A model generated the notes under the pieces. It worked only from the letters and a program-made list of their open reading frames with translations, did no database searches and was not told where the DNA came from. This document shows positions 16,175-24,148 of a stretch of 64,000 nucleotides of DNA, piece after piece. Source of the DNA: Kribbella sp. CA-293567. Its GTDB lineage: Bacteria; Actinomycetota; Actinomycetes; Propionibacteriales; Kribbellaceae. Both the position numbers and the translations under genes were made by a program. The first letter of the stretch is position 1. Every line of letters begins with the position of its first letter. Location: NCBI RefSeq assembly GCF_027627575.1, contig NZ_CP114065.1, forward strand, positions 1,302,001 through 1,366,000, in the 5' to 3' direction.

Positions 16175-17575
16175 ATGACCATGGACGGTACTGTCGTGGT
16201 GCCCGGAACCACTATGGGTGCCCAATGGGTCGATGACGTGCTGCTGGCCGGTGCGGCCAGCGACGTGTGTTTCAGACTCCCTACTCCAATTGATCGTGGA
16301 ATGCTGCGCCGGCTGGTCCGGGACAGGCAGTCCGAATTGGCGGAATCGGGTTTACGCCCAGGCGGCGCTGCCGCATTGCGTTTGCCGCCGTCAATGGCGT
16401 TCGTGACCCATTTGCTGGCGATCTGGCGCAGTGGTGGGCAGGCGATCCTGCTGGATCACCGGCTGACCGACTACGAGGTACGCCGGGCGATCGAGCGGCT
16501 GGTTCCGCAGGTGGTGGTCTCACCCGACGGGCCGGTACCGGCCGGGCTGCGCACGTTCGTCGAGGTCGAGACCGGCATCGCCAGCTACTCGGGCCACCCG
16601 GCCAACACCGCGCACGCCGTCGTCCAGCTCAGCTCGGGATCGACCGGGCCGTCGAAGGTGATCGGGCGGACCGCGGAGGACCTGGTCGAGGAGGTGCTGC
16701 GGTACACCCGGATCGACGGCGTCCCGACGCGGGGCGAGCGGGTGATCCTGCTGCCGTCGATGGTGCACGTGCTCGGACTGGTCGGCGGCCTGATGTACGG
16801 CCTGCACGCCGGCGTCGAGCTGGTGCCGCCGGCCCGGATGACCGGTGACGCCATCGTGCAGGCGATCGCGAGCGGCAGCAGCCCGGCGACCGTGCTCGGC
16901 GTGCCGTTCCACATCGGCCTGCTCGCGTCGGTCCAGGAGCCGCCGAAGCTGCCGCAGTTCCGGCGGATGACGACCGGTGGCGAGCTGGTACCGGCCGCGA
17001 TCGCGGCGGCGTTCGAGGAGAAGTACGGCGCGTCACTGGGCAACATGTACGGGATGACCGAGGTCGGGGTGATCGGCACCGACCTGTTCGGCGCCCACCG
17101 GCCGTCGATCCGCCCGGCACCGGGGATCGAGGTTCGGGTCGTCGATGGAGAGCTGCAGATCAGGCGACCCGAGTCGCCGTACCTGGGGTTGTCGGACCCG
17201 AGTCGCTGGTCGGACGGCTGGCTGCACACCAAGGACGCCGGCGTCGTCGACCCGGAGACCGGTCTGGTGTCGATCAAGGGCCGCCTCGACTCACAGGTGT
17301 CGGTGGGCGGGCTGAAGGTCGACCTGACGGAGGTCGAGTACACGCTGGGCACGCTGCGTGGGGTCGAGGCGGCGGTGGTCGTCCACGACGGCGCCATCAC
17401 GGCGTACCTGCAGCTGAACGAGCAGCGCGATGTGGCCCGGATCGAGTCCGATCTGGCCGAGCTGCTGGCGTCGTACAAGCGGCCGCGGTCGGTGCGGGTG
17501 CTGGCTCAGTTGCCTCGGACAACCACCGGGAAGCTGGTCCGTGACACCACGGTTCTGCGCAAGGCCGCGCCGTGA
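16175..17575 (+). CDS. acyl-adenylating enzyme (AMP-binding), cluster ligase 1
   Basis: Activates a carboxylic acid as acyl-AMP, for transfer to CoA or a carrier protein. I favour the ATG at 16175 (GGAG upstream), giving 466 residues; a TTG at 16118 is an in-frame alternative. Motifs: phosphate loop LSSGSTGPSKVIGR, NMYGMTEVGVIG, hinge region WLHTKDAG and KGRLDSQVSVGGLKVD, and the catalytic Lys in TTTGKLVRD. The N-terminal domain is short for the superfamily. Its last 70 bases overlap the 3' end of the opposing PPTase gene. It precedes the carrier-protein operon on the same strand and may load one of the ACPs. Confidence 0.85.
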   Translation: MTMDGTVVVPGTTMGAQWVDDVLLAGAASDVCFRLPTPIDRGMLRRLVRDRQSELAESGLRPGGAAALRLPPSMAFVTHLLAIWRSGGQAILLDHRLTDYEVRRAIERLVPQVVVSPDGPVPAGLRTFVEVETGIASYSGHPANTAHAVVQLSSGSTGPSKVIGRTAEDLVEEVLRYTRIDGVPTRGERVILLPSMVHVLGLVGGLMYGLHAGVELVPPARMTGDAIVQAIASGSSPATVLGVPFHIGLLASVQEPPKLPQFRRMTTGGELVPAAIAAAFEEKYGASLGNMYGMTEVGVIGTDLFGAHRPSIRPAPGIEVRVVDGELQIRRPESPYLGLSDPSRWSDGWLHTKDAGVVDPETGLVSIKGRLDSQVSVGGLKVDLTEVEYTLGTLRGVEAAVVVHDGAITAYLQLNEQRDVARIESDLAELLASYKRPRSVRVLAQLPRTTTGKLVRDTTVLRKAAP

Positions 17576-18132
17576 TGCTCCACGATCTCGAGGGATGGGG
17601 TGCCGGCAGGCACGGCGACGGCGAGCACTCCGCCGGTTCGCAGCGCCGGCCACTGCACGGTCAGGGCCGGTTCCGAGGCGACGAGACCGCCGGTCAGCGG
17701 CATCAGCCGGCGGAGACCGGAGTTCCGCAGGCCTTTGCCCAGCGCTTTACCCACTGCTTCCTTGGCGGTCCACAGGTGCAGGAACGCCTGCAGACCGTCG
17801 GGTTGATCGGCCATCCAGGCCAGTTCGGCCGGATCGAACCAGCGCCGGGCCATCGTGGCCACTTCGCGGGCGTGCTGGTTCTCGACGTCGACTCCGACCG
17901 GGCCCTGCTGCCCGGCCGCGACGGCGACCAGATCCGGAGTGTGGCTGACGCTCACCCACAGCGGGGGCAGCAGCGGACGGCCGAGGTCGTCGTGGTGCAG
18001 GACCGGCCGGGCGCCGAGCAGCGACTCGGCCAGGTCGAGCAGGAGCTCGTGGGCAACGCGCCGCTGATCGCGGTGGGCCGGTGCCAGCCAGACGTGCACG
18101 GGGGCCAGATCGGTGCCCGGACGCAGATTCAC
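17506..18132 (-). CDS. Sfp-type 4'-phosphopantetheinyl transferase
   Basis: Transfers phosphopantetheine from CoA to carrier-protein serines, converting apo to holo form. The 208 residues start at a GTG (18130-18132). Family motifs are SVSHTPDLVAVA, the Mg-binding GVDVEN and WTAKEAVGKALGKGL. It is the only minus-strand gene between the first ligase and the ACP operon. Its start codon is 17 bases from the ACP1 start and its tail overlaps the ligase by 70 bases, so its promoter must lie inside ACP1 and the ACP operon promoter inside this gene. The housekeeping AcpS is separate, at 44995. Most likely it serves the two ACPs here. Confidence 0.92.
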   Translation of the reverse strand: MNLRPGTDLAPVHVWLAPAHRDQRRVAHELLLDLAESLLGARPVLHHDDLGRPLLPPLWVSVSHTPDLVAVAAGQQGPVGVDVENQHAREVATMARRWFDPAELAWMADQPDGLQAFLHLWTAKEAVGKALGKGLRNSGLRRLMPLTGGLVASEPALTVQWPALRTGGVLAVAVPAGTPSLEIVEHHGAALRRTVVSRTSFPVVVRGN

Positions 18133-18149
18133 AGAAAGAAGGTATCCCG

Positions 18150-18404
18150 ATGAGGGAAGAGGTTCGCGAGTTCGTCCTCGCGCAGCTGCAGGACATGAAC
18201 TACGACGTCGAGGGGATCGACGACGAGACCACCCTCGGCCCGGCCGGGGTCGATCTCGAGTCGCTCGCGCTGGCCGACCTGTCGGTGCGGGTCGAGGACA
18301 AGTTCGGCGTCCGGTTCTCCGACGACGAGTCCGAGGAGCTGGCCCTGATGACCGTCGGCGAGTTCACCACCGCGGTGGCCGGCCGGGTAGCGACGCAGGT
18401 CTGA
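18150..18404 (+). CDS. acyl carrier protein 1
   Basis: Carries acyl intermediates on a phosphopantetheine arm. The ATG at 18150, after AGAAAGAAGG, gives 84 residues; longer in-frame readings run into the PPTase and are not real. Ser38 in the motif GVDLESLALADL is the modification site, followed by the typical helix VRVEDKFGVRF. It is the first gene of the 15-gene coupled run and ends in TGATG with ACP2. Two ACPs of different sequence suggest two different cargoes. Confidence 0.92.
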   Translation: MREEVREFVLAQLQDMNYDVEGIDDETTLGPAGVDLESLALADLSVRVEDKFGVRFSDDESEELALMTVGEFTTAVAGRVATQV

Positions 18405-18664
18405 TGAGTTCTGCCATTCAACCGCCACCCTCCTCCGCCCTGCCCCCACCGGGGAGAGCCGAGATCGTCGACTGGCTGGCAGCGCTGGGTGATCGCCAGC
18501 CCGGCGACGTCCGGGAACGCATCGACTCGATGGAGCTGGCCTGGCTGGTCCATCAGGTCGAGCAACGCTACGAGCTGGAACTCGACGACGACCAGCTGGA
18601 CCGGATCAGGACGATCGACGACGCCGTACTCGTGCTCGCGGAAGCGCTCAAGAGTCATGTCTGA
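18404..18664 (+). CDS. acyl carrier protein 2
   Basis: A second, divergent carrier protein of 86 residues. The modification Ser42 sits in IDSMELAWLVHQVEQRYELEL. A proline-rich N-terminus (IQPPPSSALPPPG) precedes the four-helix fold. It starts within the ACP1 stop (TGATG) and overlaps the ketosynthase start by 8 bases. It may hold the unit that the adenylating enzyme or the thiamine-dependent E1 delivers; this is inference. Confidence 0.85.
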   Translation: MSSAIQPPPSSALPPPGRAEIVDWLAALGDRQPGDVRERIDSMELAWLVHQVEQRYELELDDDQLDRIRTIDDAVLVLAEALKSHV

Positions 18665-19691
18665 CGTCCATCCGGTCTCCGTCACGGGTTTCTCGGTGCT
18701 GAGCGCGCTCGGCCGGGGGGCCGAGGCGCAACTCGCCGCGGCGCTTCCCGGCGCGCCCGCGTTCGGTGAGGTCCGGCGGTTCGACACCTCGAACCGCCGG
18801 GTGACCCGTGCGGCCACCGCGGCCGACGCCCGCTCGCTGGAAGAGGAACTGCTCGACGCGGTCATCGACGCCTGCGCCGACGCCGGTCTGACTCCGGCCC
18901 AGCGAGCGACGACGCCGTTGTTCCTCGCGGTCCACGGGCGCTCCGGCGTCCGCGGTCTGGCCACCAGGGCCGCGAAAATCTACACCAGCGCCTGTGTGTC
19001 CGCCAGTACCGCGGTCGCCGACGCGGCCACGCTGATTCGCAACGGGTACGCGGAGCGGATCGTCGTGGCGGCCGGCTATCTGGTCGAGTCCGATCAGTTC
19101 GCCTTGTTCGACGCCGGCCGGGCGCTCTCCGACGACAGCACGGTCCGGCCGTTCAGCCTCGATCGCCGAGGTCTGCTGCTCGGCGATGCCGTGGTCGCGG
19201 TCGTACTGCAAAGCGGCGAAGGGCTGGCCGAGGTCGCAGGCTGGGGCCGGGCCGGCGATGCGTACCACCCGTGTCAGCCGGCACCGGACGGTCAGGGGCT
19301 GGCCGCGGCGATCGAAGCGGCGCTGCGCAAGGCGGAGCTGCCCACCGACGTCGTCGGCTACATCAACGCCAATGCCACCGGGACCGCCATGAGCGATGCC
19401 TCGGAGGCGGCCGCGATCCGCACGGTGTTCCCGGCCGACGTCCCGGTCAGCTCGACGAAGTCGGTGCACGGTCACGCGCTGGAGGCGTCCGGGCTGCTGG
19501 AGCTGGTGATGACGGTGCTGGCACTGCGGGCCGGCAAGCTGCCGGTCAACGCCGGGTTCACCAGCCCCGACCCGAGTTGCCCGCTGGATCTGATCCTGGA
19601 CGCGCCGCGGCCGGCGACAGCGCAGTACGGGCTGACGCTGAACGCTGCCTTCGGAGGAGCCAACACCGCCCTGCTGGTGCGTGCCGGATGA
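18657..19691 (+). CDS. shortened beta-ketoacyl synthase with altered catalytic triad
   Basis: Thiolase-fold condensing-enzyme homologue of 344 residues, about 60-70 shorter than FabF-type enzymes. The missing part lies between PLFLAVHGRSG and KIYTSACVSAS, where the normal dimer-interface segment should be. Cys113 is present. The first catalytic His is replaced by Asn239 (YINANATGT instead of NAHGT). Lys268 and the second His273 (STKSVHGH) remain. It may be a decarboxylation-impaired condensing enzyme, an acyltransferase or a structural partner of the full ketosynthase encoded at 21816. It overlaps the following half-KS gene by 4 bases. Confidence 0.82.
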   Translation: MSDVHPVSVTGFSVLSALGRGAEAQLAAALPGAPAFGEVRRFDTSNRRVTRAATAADARSLEEELLDAVIDACADAGLTPAQRATTPLFLAVHGRSGVRGLATRAAKIYTSACVSASTAVADAATLIRNGYAERIVVAAGYLVESDQFALFDAGRALSDDSTVRPFSLDRRGLLLGDAVVAVVLQSGEGLAEVAGWGRAGDAYHPCQPAPDGQGLAAAIEAALRKAELPTDVVGYINANATGTAMSDASEAAAIRTVFPADVPVSSTKSVHGHALEASGLLELVMTVLALRAGKLPVNAGFTSPDPSCPLDLILDAPRPATAQYGLTLNAAFGGANTALLVRAG

Positions 19692-20227
19692 ACAGCCTGG
19701 TTCAGATTCCCGAAGTCCGCGTGGTGATGGACAGTCACTGGCCGCAGTTGGGCGATGACGCGCTGGCGGGTCCGCCGGCGTTGCCCGGGTTCATCGGCTC
19801 GACGTTCAGCCCGCTGGTCGCGATCGTCGCCGATCGTTGCCTGCAGTCCCTGTACGGCGACGTCGCCGCCCGGCAGGGCGAGAAGGTCGGCATCGTGCTG
19901 GTCAGCCGCACCGGTGACCGGGTCGCGGCCGAACAGGTCCGGCAGACCGTTGCCAACGGCAAACGAGTTGGGCCGCTGCACTTCTTCCAGTCCGTTCCCA
20001 ACAGCGTGGCCGGCTACGTCGCCGCCCGCTGGGGACTGCACGGTCCGGTCGTCTGTCTCAACCCGCCGGGGCACGCGGCCAGCACCGCCCGGCAGGCCGG
20101 CCTGGACGAAGCCGCGTTGCTGATCGCCGACGGCGACGCCGACCAGGTGCTCGTCGTGCTGGTGGAACAGGCAAGTCAGGGCGACACCGCCGTCGCCCTC
20201 CTGGTGAGTGGGGGAGATCAGTTGTGA
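19688..20227 (+). CDS. half-length ketosynthase-like protein (Ketoacyl-synt_2 type), no catalytic Cys
   Basis: 179 residues resembling only the N-terminal thiolase half, as in the small beta-ketoacyl-synthase-like proteins of aryl-polyene-type clusters. The landmark FFQSVPNSVAGYVAARWGLHGPVVCL is recognisable in shorter pieces (SVPNSVAGYVAARWGL). Where a nucleophilic Cys should sit in TAC(A/S)S the sequence reads NPPGHAAS, so Cys is Gly and the protein cannot be a normal condensing enzyme. Given its overlap with both neighbours, a partner or chain-length-factor-like role is plausible. Function is unproven. Confidence 0.7.
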   Translation: MNSLVQIPEVRVVMDSHWPQLGDDALAGPPALPGFIGSTFSPLVAIVADRCLQSLYGDVAARQGEKVGIVLVSRTGDRVAAEQVRQTVANGKRVGPLHFFQSVPNSVAGYVAARWGLHGPVVCLNPPGHAASTARQAGLDEAALLIADGDADQVLVVLVEQASQGDTAVALLVSGGDQL

Positions 20228-21819
20228 AGAGTCTGAGAGCCCGGCTGGCGGCCGATCCGGCCATCGGCGCGGGCAACGTGCTGGCCACCGTGATCGCGCA
20301 CGGGGCCGACCTGAACGGGCCGGGGCTGACGTTCGACACCGCCGTCGACCACTACCCGGCCGAACATCCACTCACTCTCGGGGAGCTCGACGACCGGGTC
20401 CAGGCGCGCACGTCGTGGTTGCGCGACCAGGGCATCGGCCGGCGGGACGTGGTCGCGATCTGGGCCACCGACGCGGCCGACATCGTGCTGAGCTTCCTGG
20501 CGCTGACCCGGGTCGGGGCGATCCCGGCGTTGCTGAACGGCAAGATGGCGCCGGAGATCGCGGAGGAGTACATCCGCCGGTTGCGGGTGACCGGCGTACT
20601 GGCCGATGCGGCGCACCGGGACCTGTTGCGCGAGGCACCGATCCTGGGGGAGCCCCGGGAACTGGGAACCGGCGACCCGGCGAAGGCGCCGGCGCAGTAC
20701 CGGCATCACCAGGACGACCCGATCGTGATCACCCACACCTCCGGTACGACGGGGGTGCCGAAGGCCGTGCTGCACACCCACCGCACCTTGTACGCCGCGC
20801 TGAAGCATCTGCTCACTATGCCGCAGTCGCAGGGCACCGACAGGATCCTGAACGCGCTGCCGATTCCGCACACCGCGACGATCCTGATGGTCAACCAGGT
20901 GCTCGGCAACCGGGCCGAGATGCTGTTGCTGTCGAGCCAGGACGCGTCCGTCGTACTGCGGCAGATCGAGCGGTGGAGACCGCACGGTGTCTACGGGTTC
21001 GCGGTGACCTGGGCCGGGCTGGCGCGGGAGGACCTGAGCGCCCGTGCCGTCGACTCGGTCCGGATGTGGTTCAACACCGGGGACTGCGCGCATGAGCCGC
21101 ACATCCGCAAACTGGTGGCCGTCGGCACCCGTGAGACGGTCGGCCGCGGGGGTCGCACGACGATCCCGGGCTCGCACTTCATCGACGGTCTCGGGTCCAG
21201 CGAGATGGGGCACAACGGGTTCCACATCACGCACACGGTGGACAGCGACCACTACGGCCGGTGTATCGGCAAGCCGTACCAGTTCGCCGAGGCGACCGTG
21301 CTGGACTCCGCCGGCGCGGAGCTGCCGCCCGGCAAGGTGGGGCTGCTGGGCTTCCGTTCGCCGTCGGTCTCGCCCGGCTACTGGAACGACTCGGTCAACA
21401 CCTACAAGTTCCGCCTCAACGGCTGGTTCCTGACCGGTGACCTGGTCTACCGCGACGACACCGGCCACTACTTCCACCTCGACCGGGTGCCGGACGCGGT
21501 CGCCGGCTTCGACGGCCCGCAGCTCTACACCTCGATGTCCGAGGAACGTATCCTCGCGGCGCTGCCGGAGGTCCAGGACTGCACGGTCGTCATCGTCCAG
21601 GAGGACGGCCGCTTCGTCACCGACGTCCTGCTGGAACTGGCCGCCGACGCCGACCCGGCGGAGGACCGCGACGCACGGGTCCGCGAGGCGGTCGGCGAGG
21701 AAGTCGCCGCCACCATCCGGGGCATCACGACGGTCACCGAGGACGAAGTGCCCGTGACAGTCACCGGCAAGGTCCGCAAAGTCGCCCTCCGCGCCGACCG
21801 CGTCGGAGCCGGCCGATGA
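20224..21819 (+). CDS. acyl-adenylating enzyme, cluster ligase 2
   Basis: A 531-residue ANL-family ligase beginning at GTG 20224 (GTGA overlap with the previous stop). It has the phosphate loop THTSGTTGVPKAVLHTH, GLGSSEMGHNGFH and NGWFLTGDLVYRDDTGHY. The C-terminal hinge reads HLDRVPDAVAGFDGPQLYT, unlike the usual GR-x-KD-x-I-x-x-x-G pattern, although the terminal Lys motif VTVTGKVRKV is kept. Embedded between ketosynthase genes, it probably loads ACP1 or ACP2 with a starter acid. The substrate cannot be read from sequence alone. Confidence 0.85.
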   Translation: MKSLRARLAADPAIGAGNVLATVIAHGADLNGPGLTFDTAVDHYPAEHPLTLGELDDRVQARTSWLRDQGIGRRDVVAIWATDAADIVLSFLALTRVGAIPALLNGKMAPEIAEEYIRRLRVTGVLADAAHRDLLREAPILGEPRELGTGDPAKAPAQYRHHQDDPIVITHTSGTTGVPKAVLHTHRTLYAALKHLLTMPQSQGTDRILNALPIPHTATILMVNQVLGNRAEMLLLSSQDASVVLRQIERWRPHGVYGFAVTWAGLAREDLSARAVDSVRMWFNTGDCAHEPHIRKLVAVGTRETVGRGGRTTIPGSHFIDGLGSSEMGHNGFHITHTVDSDHYGRCIGKPYQFAEATVLDSAGAELPPGKVGLLGFRSPSVSPGYWNDSVNTYKFRLNGWFLTGDLVYRDDTGHYFHLDRVPDAVAGFDGPQLYTSMSEERILAALPEVQDCTVVIVQEDGRFVTDVLLELAADADPAEDRDARVREAVGEEVAATIRGITTVTEDEVPVTVTGKVRKVALRADRVGAGR

Positions 21820-23075
21820 ACGGCGTGACGATCACCGGCATGGGGCTGATGACCCCGGTGGGCCGGGGGATCGACCAGGTGTTCGGCAGCTTGCTGAAAG
21901 GCAAGTCCGGAATCAGCCGGCCGCCGGTGGGACATCCGGTGGCCAACTCCGTCGAGCTGGGCGGCTTCCTGCCGGAGTTCGACGCGGGCAGCATCGCGAG
22001 CGGGCCGGACGGGAAGGTGATGGACCGGACGGTGATCCTGGCGCAGCTGACGGCCGAGGAAGCGCTGGCGGACGCGGGGATCGTGGTCGGGGAGAACGTC
22101 GAGGCCGACCGGATCGGCGTGATCATCGGCGGCGTCGGCGGGATGGCGACGCTGGAGAACCAGGTGCTGGCCAGGGCCGAGCGCGGGCGGGCAGCCGTCA
22201 GCCCGTACCTGCTGACCGGCATCCTGCCGAACATGCCGGCCGCCAGGGTCGCGATCCGGTTCGGGATCCGCGGCTACACCTCGTCGGTCGGTACGGCGTG
22301 CGCGTCCGGTGCCCAGTCCATCGCGGACGGCGTCCGGCTGATCCGCGGTGGTGAGGCCGACGTGGTGATCTGTGGTGCCAGCGAGGCACCGCTGTTCCCG
22401 ACGTTCGCGGAGACCTTCGCCAACGCCCGCGCACTCGCTCGCGGCTGGGACGACCCGACCGACGCCAGCCGTCCGTTCGACCTGCGCAGGAACGGTTTCG
22501 TGCTCTCCGAAGGTGCCGCGCTGCTGGTCCTGGAGAGCACCGAGCACGCCGACCGGCGCGGAGCGAAGGGGTACGCCGACCTGGCCGGGTACGGCGTCAA
22601 CGCCGACGCTCATCACCCGACCGCGCCGCGGCCCGACGGTACCGGAGCGGCCGCCTGCATGCGCCAGGCGTTTGCCTCGGGCAAGGTTTCGCCGGAGCAG
22701 GTCGGTTACGTCAACGCGCACGGCACCAGCACCAAGCTCGGCGACGTGGCCGAGTCGGTCGCGATCGGCCTTGCCTTCAACGGTTCCAGCCCGGCGGTGA
22801 GCTCGACCAAGGCGCTCACCGGTCACATGCTCGGTACGTCGGGCGTGGTCGAGGCCGCCGCCACCGCGATGGCGATCAACACCGGTCTGCTGCCGCCGAC
22901 GTACAACCTCGAAGACCCCGATCCGGCCTGCCCGCTGGATCACGTCCGCCATGAGCCGCGCGAGGCGCGTGCGCGGTACGGACTGTCGAACTCGTTCGGG
23001 TTCGGTGGCCAGAACGTCAGCCTGCTGTTCGGACCTCCGAGCACAGAGATCAAGAGTGAGGGGAAGGTCTGGTGA
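21816..23075 (+). CDS. beta-ketoacyl-ACP synthase, FabF/KS-alpha type
   Basis: Full-length condensing enzyme (419 residues) expected to extend an ACP-bound acyl chain with a malonyl unit. The canonical triad is intact: Cys162 in GTACASGAQ, His302 in NAHGTSTKLGD and His337 in KALTGHMLG, with Lys332. The C-terminal GFGGQNVSLLF loop is normal. It is the only complete ketosynthase of the cluster. No ketoreductase, dehydratase, enoyl reductase or malonyltransferase gene lies nearby, so any reduction would have to borrow fatty-acid enzymes. It is coupled by overlaps at both ends. Confidence 0.92.
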   Translation: MNGVTITGMGLMTPVGRGIDQVFGSLLKGKSGISRPPVGHPVANSVELGGFLPEFDAGSIASGPDGKVMDRTVILAQLTAEEALADAGIVVGENVEADRIGVIIGGVGGMATLENQVLARAERGRAAVSPYLLTGILPNMPAARVAIRFGIRGYTSSVGTACASGAQSIADGVRLIRGGEADVVICGASEAPLFPTFAETFANARALARGWDDPTDASRPFDLRRNGFVLSEGAALLVLESTEHADRRGAKGYADLAGYGVNADAHHPTAPRPDGTGAAACMRQAFASGKVSPEQVGYVNAHGTSTKLGDVAESVAIGLAFNGSSPAVSSTKALTGHMLGTSGVVEAAATAMAINTGLLPPTYNLEDPDPACPLDHVRHEPREARARYGLSNSFGFGGQNVSLLFGPPSTEIKSEGKVW

Positions 23076-24148
23076 TGGAGATCTACGGGATCGACCACGT
23101 GGAGATGTACGTGGGCGACGCCAAGCAGGCGGCGTTCTACCTGACGCACGCATTCGGCCTGCAGGTGCACGGTCAGGGCGGTCCGGAGACCGGGTTGACC
23201 GACCAGCGCTCGCTGTTGCTGCGGGAGAGCGCCGTACAGATCGTACTGACCTCGGGGCTGGCCGCCGGCCACCCCGCCGCCGAGTACGTCCAGCGGCACG
23301 GTGACGGTGTCGCCGTGGTGGGCATCGAGGTGGACAACGCCTCCGTCGCCTACACCGAACTGCTCAGCCGCGGTGCCGAGTCGGTGCGGGAGCCGGCGAC
23401 GTACTCCGACGAGCAGGAGACCACCGTGGTGATCGCGGAGGTGGCCGGTTTCGGCGACGTGATCCACCGGCTGGTCGAGCGGCACGGGCCGCGGCGGGAG
23501 TTCCTGCCGGGCGCGTTCGCGATCACCGAGCCGTCGAAGGGCCCGGACGAGAAGCTGTTCAGCGAGATCGACCACCTGGCGATCTGCGTGCCCTCGGGGG
23601 AGCTGAAGTCGACCGTCGAGTTCTACGAGAAGGTGTTCGGCTTCCTGCCGATCTTCGACGAGTACATCGAGGTGGCCGGTCAGGGGATGGAGTCGACGGT
23701 CGTCCAGAGCCCGTCCAAGCACGTCACCTTCACGCTGATCGAGCCCGACCCGAACCGCCGGCCGGGGCAGATCAACGACTTCCTCACCTGGCACGCGGGG
23801 GCCGGCGTCCAGCACGTCGCGCTGCGGACCAGCGACATCGTCGAGGCGGTCGGCACCCTGAAGGGCCGGGGGGTCAACTTCCTGGCCTCGCCGTCGGCGT
23901 ACTACAAGGCGCTGCCGGACCGGGTGGGCGAGGTCGAGACCCCGATCGCGGACCTGGAGGAGCTCGGCATCCTGGTGGACAAGGACCACTGGGGCCAGCT
24001 GCTGCAGATCTTCACCGAGTCGATGCACGTCCGCCGGACGCTGTTCCTGGAGATCATCGAGCGGCGCGGCGCGATGACGTTCGGCAGCGGCAACATCAAG
24101 GCGCTGTACGAGGCGAAGGAGCGCGAGCTGCAGGGGGTCGAGGTATGA
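23075..24148 (+). CDS. hmaS: 4-hydroxymandelate synthase
   Basis: Non-haem iron oxygenase that converts 4-hydroxyphenylpyruvate to 4-hydroxymandelate. From the ATG at 23075 (TGATG overlap; GTG at 23072 also possible) it has 357 residues in two vicinal-oxygen-chelate halves. Iron ligands are His167 (IDHLAICV), His247 (GVQHVALR) and Glu326 (LFLEIIERRG), spaced 80 and 79 apart as in the glycopeptide enzyme. Ile341 in SGNIKALYE occupies the position that is Ile in HmaS but Phe in 4-hydroxyphenylpyruvate dioxygenase, and TLIEPD is also HmaS-like. Together with hmo and hpgT at 40487-42861 it completes hydroxyphenylglycine formation. Confidence 0.85.
   Translation: MEIYGIDHVEMYVGDAKQAAFYLTHAFGLQVHGQGGPETGLTDQRSLLLRESAVQIVLTSGLAAGHPAAEYVQRHGDGVAVVGIEVDNASVAYTELLSRGAESVREPATYSDEQETTVVIAEVAGFGDVIHRLVERHGPRREFLPGAFAITEPSKGPDEKLFSEIDHLAICVPSGELKSTVEFYEKVFGFLPIFDEYIEVAGQGMESTVVQSPSKHVTFTLIEPDPNRRPGQINDFLTWHAGAGVQHVALRTSDIVEAVGTLKGRGVNFLASPSAYYKALPDRVGEVETPIADLEELGILVDKDHWGQLLQIFTESMHVRRTLFLEIIERRGAMTFGSGNIKALYEAKERELQGVEV

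Noticed and set aside
23075..24148. Calling the VOC-fold oxygenase 4-hydroxyphenylpyruvate dioxygenase (tyrosine degradation)
   Set aside because: Ile341 at the Phe/Ile discriminating position, the TLIEPD segment and linkage to hmo and hpgT favour 4-hydroxymandelate synthase.
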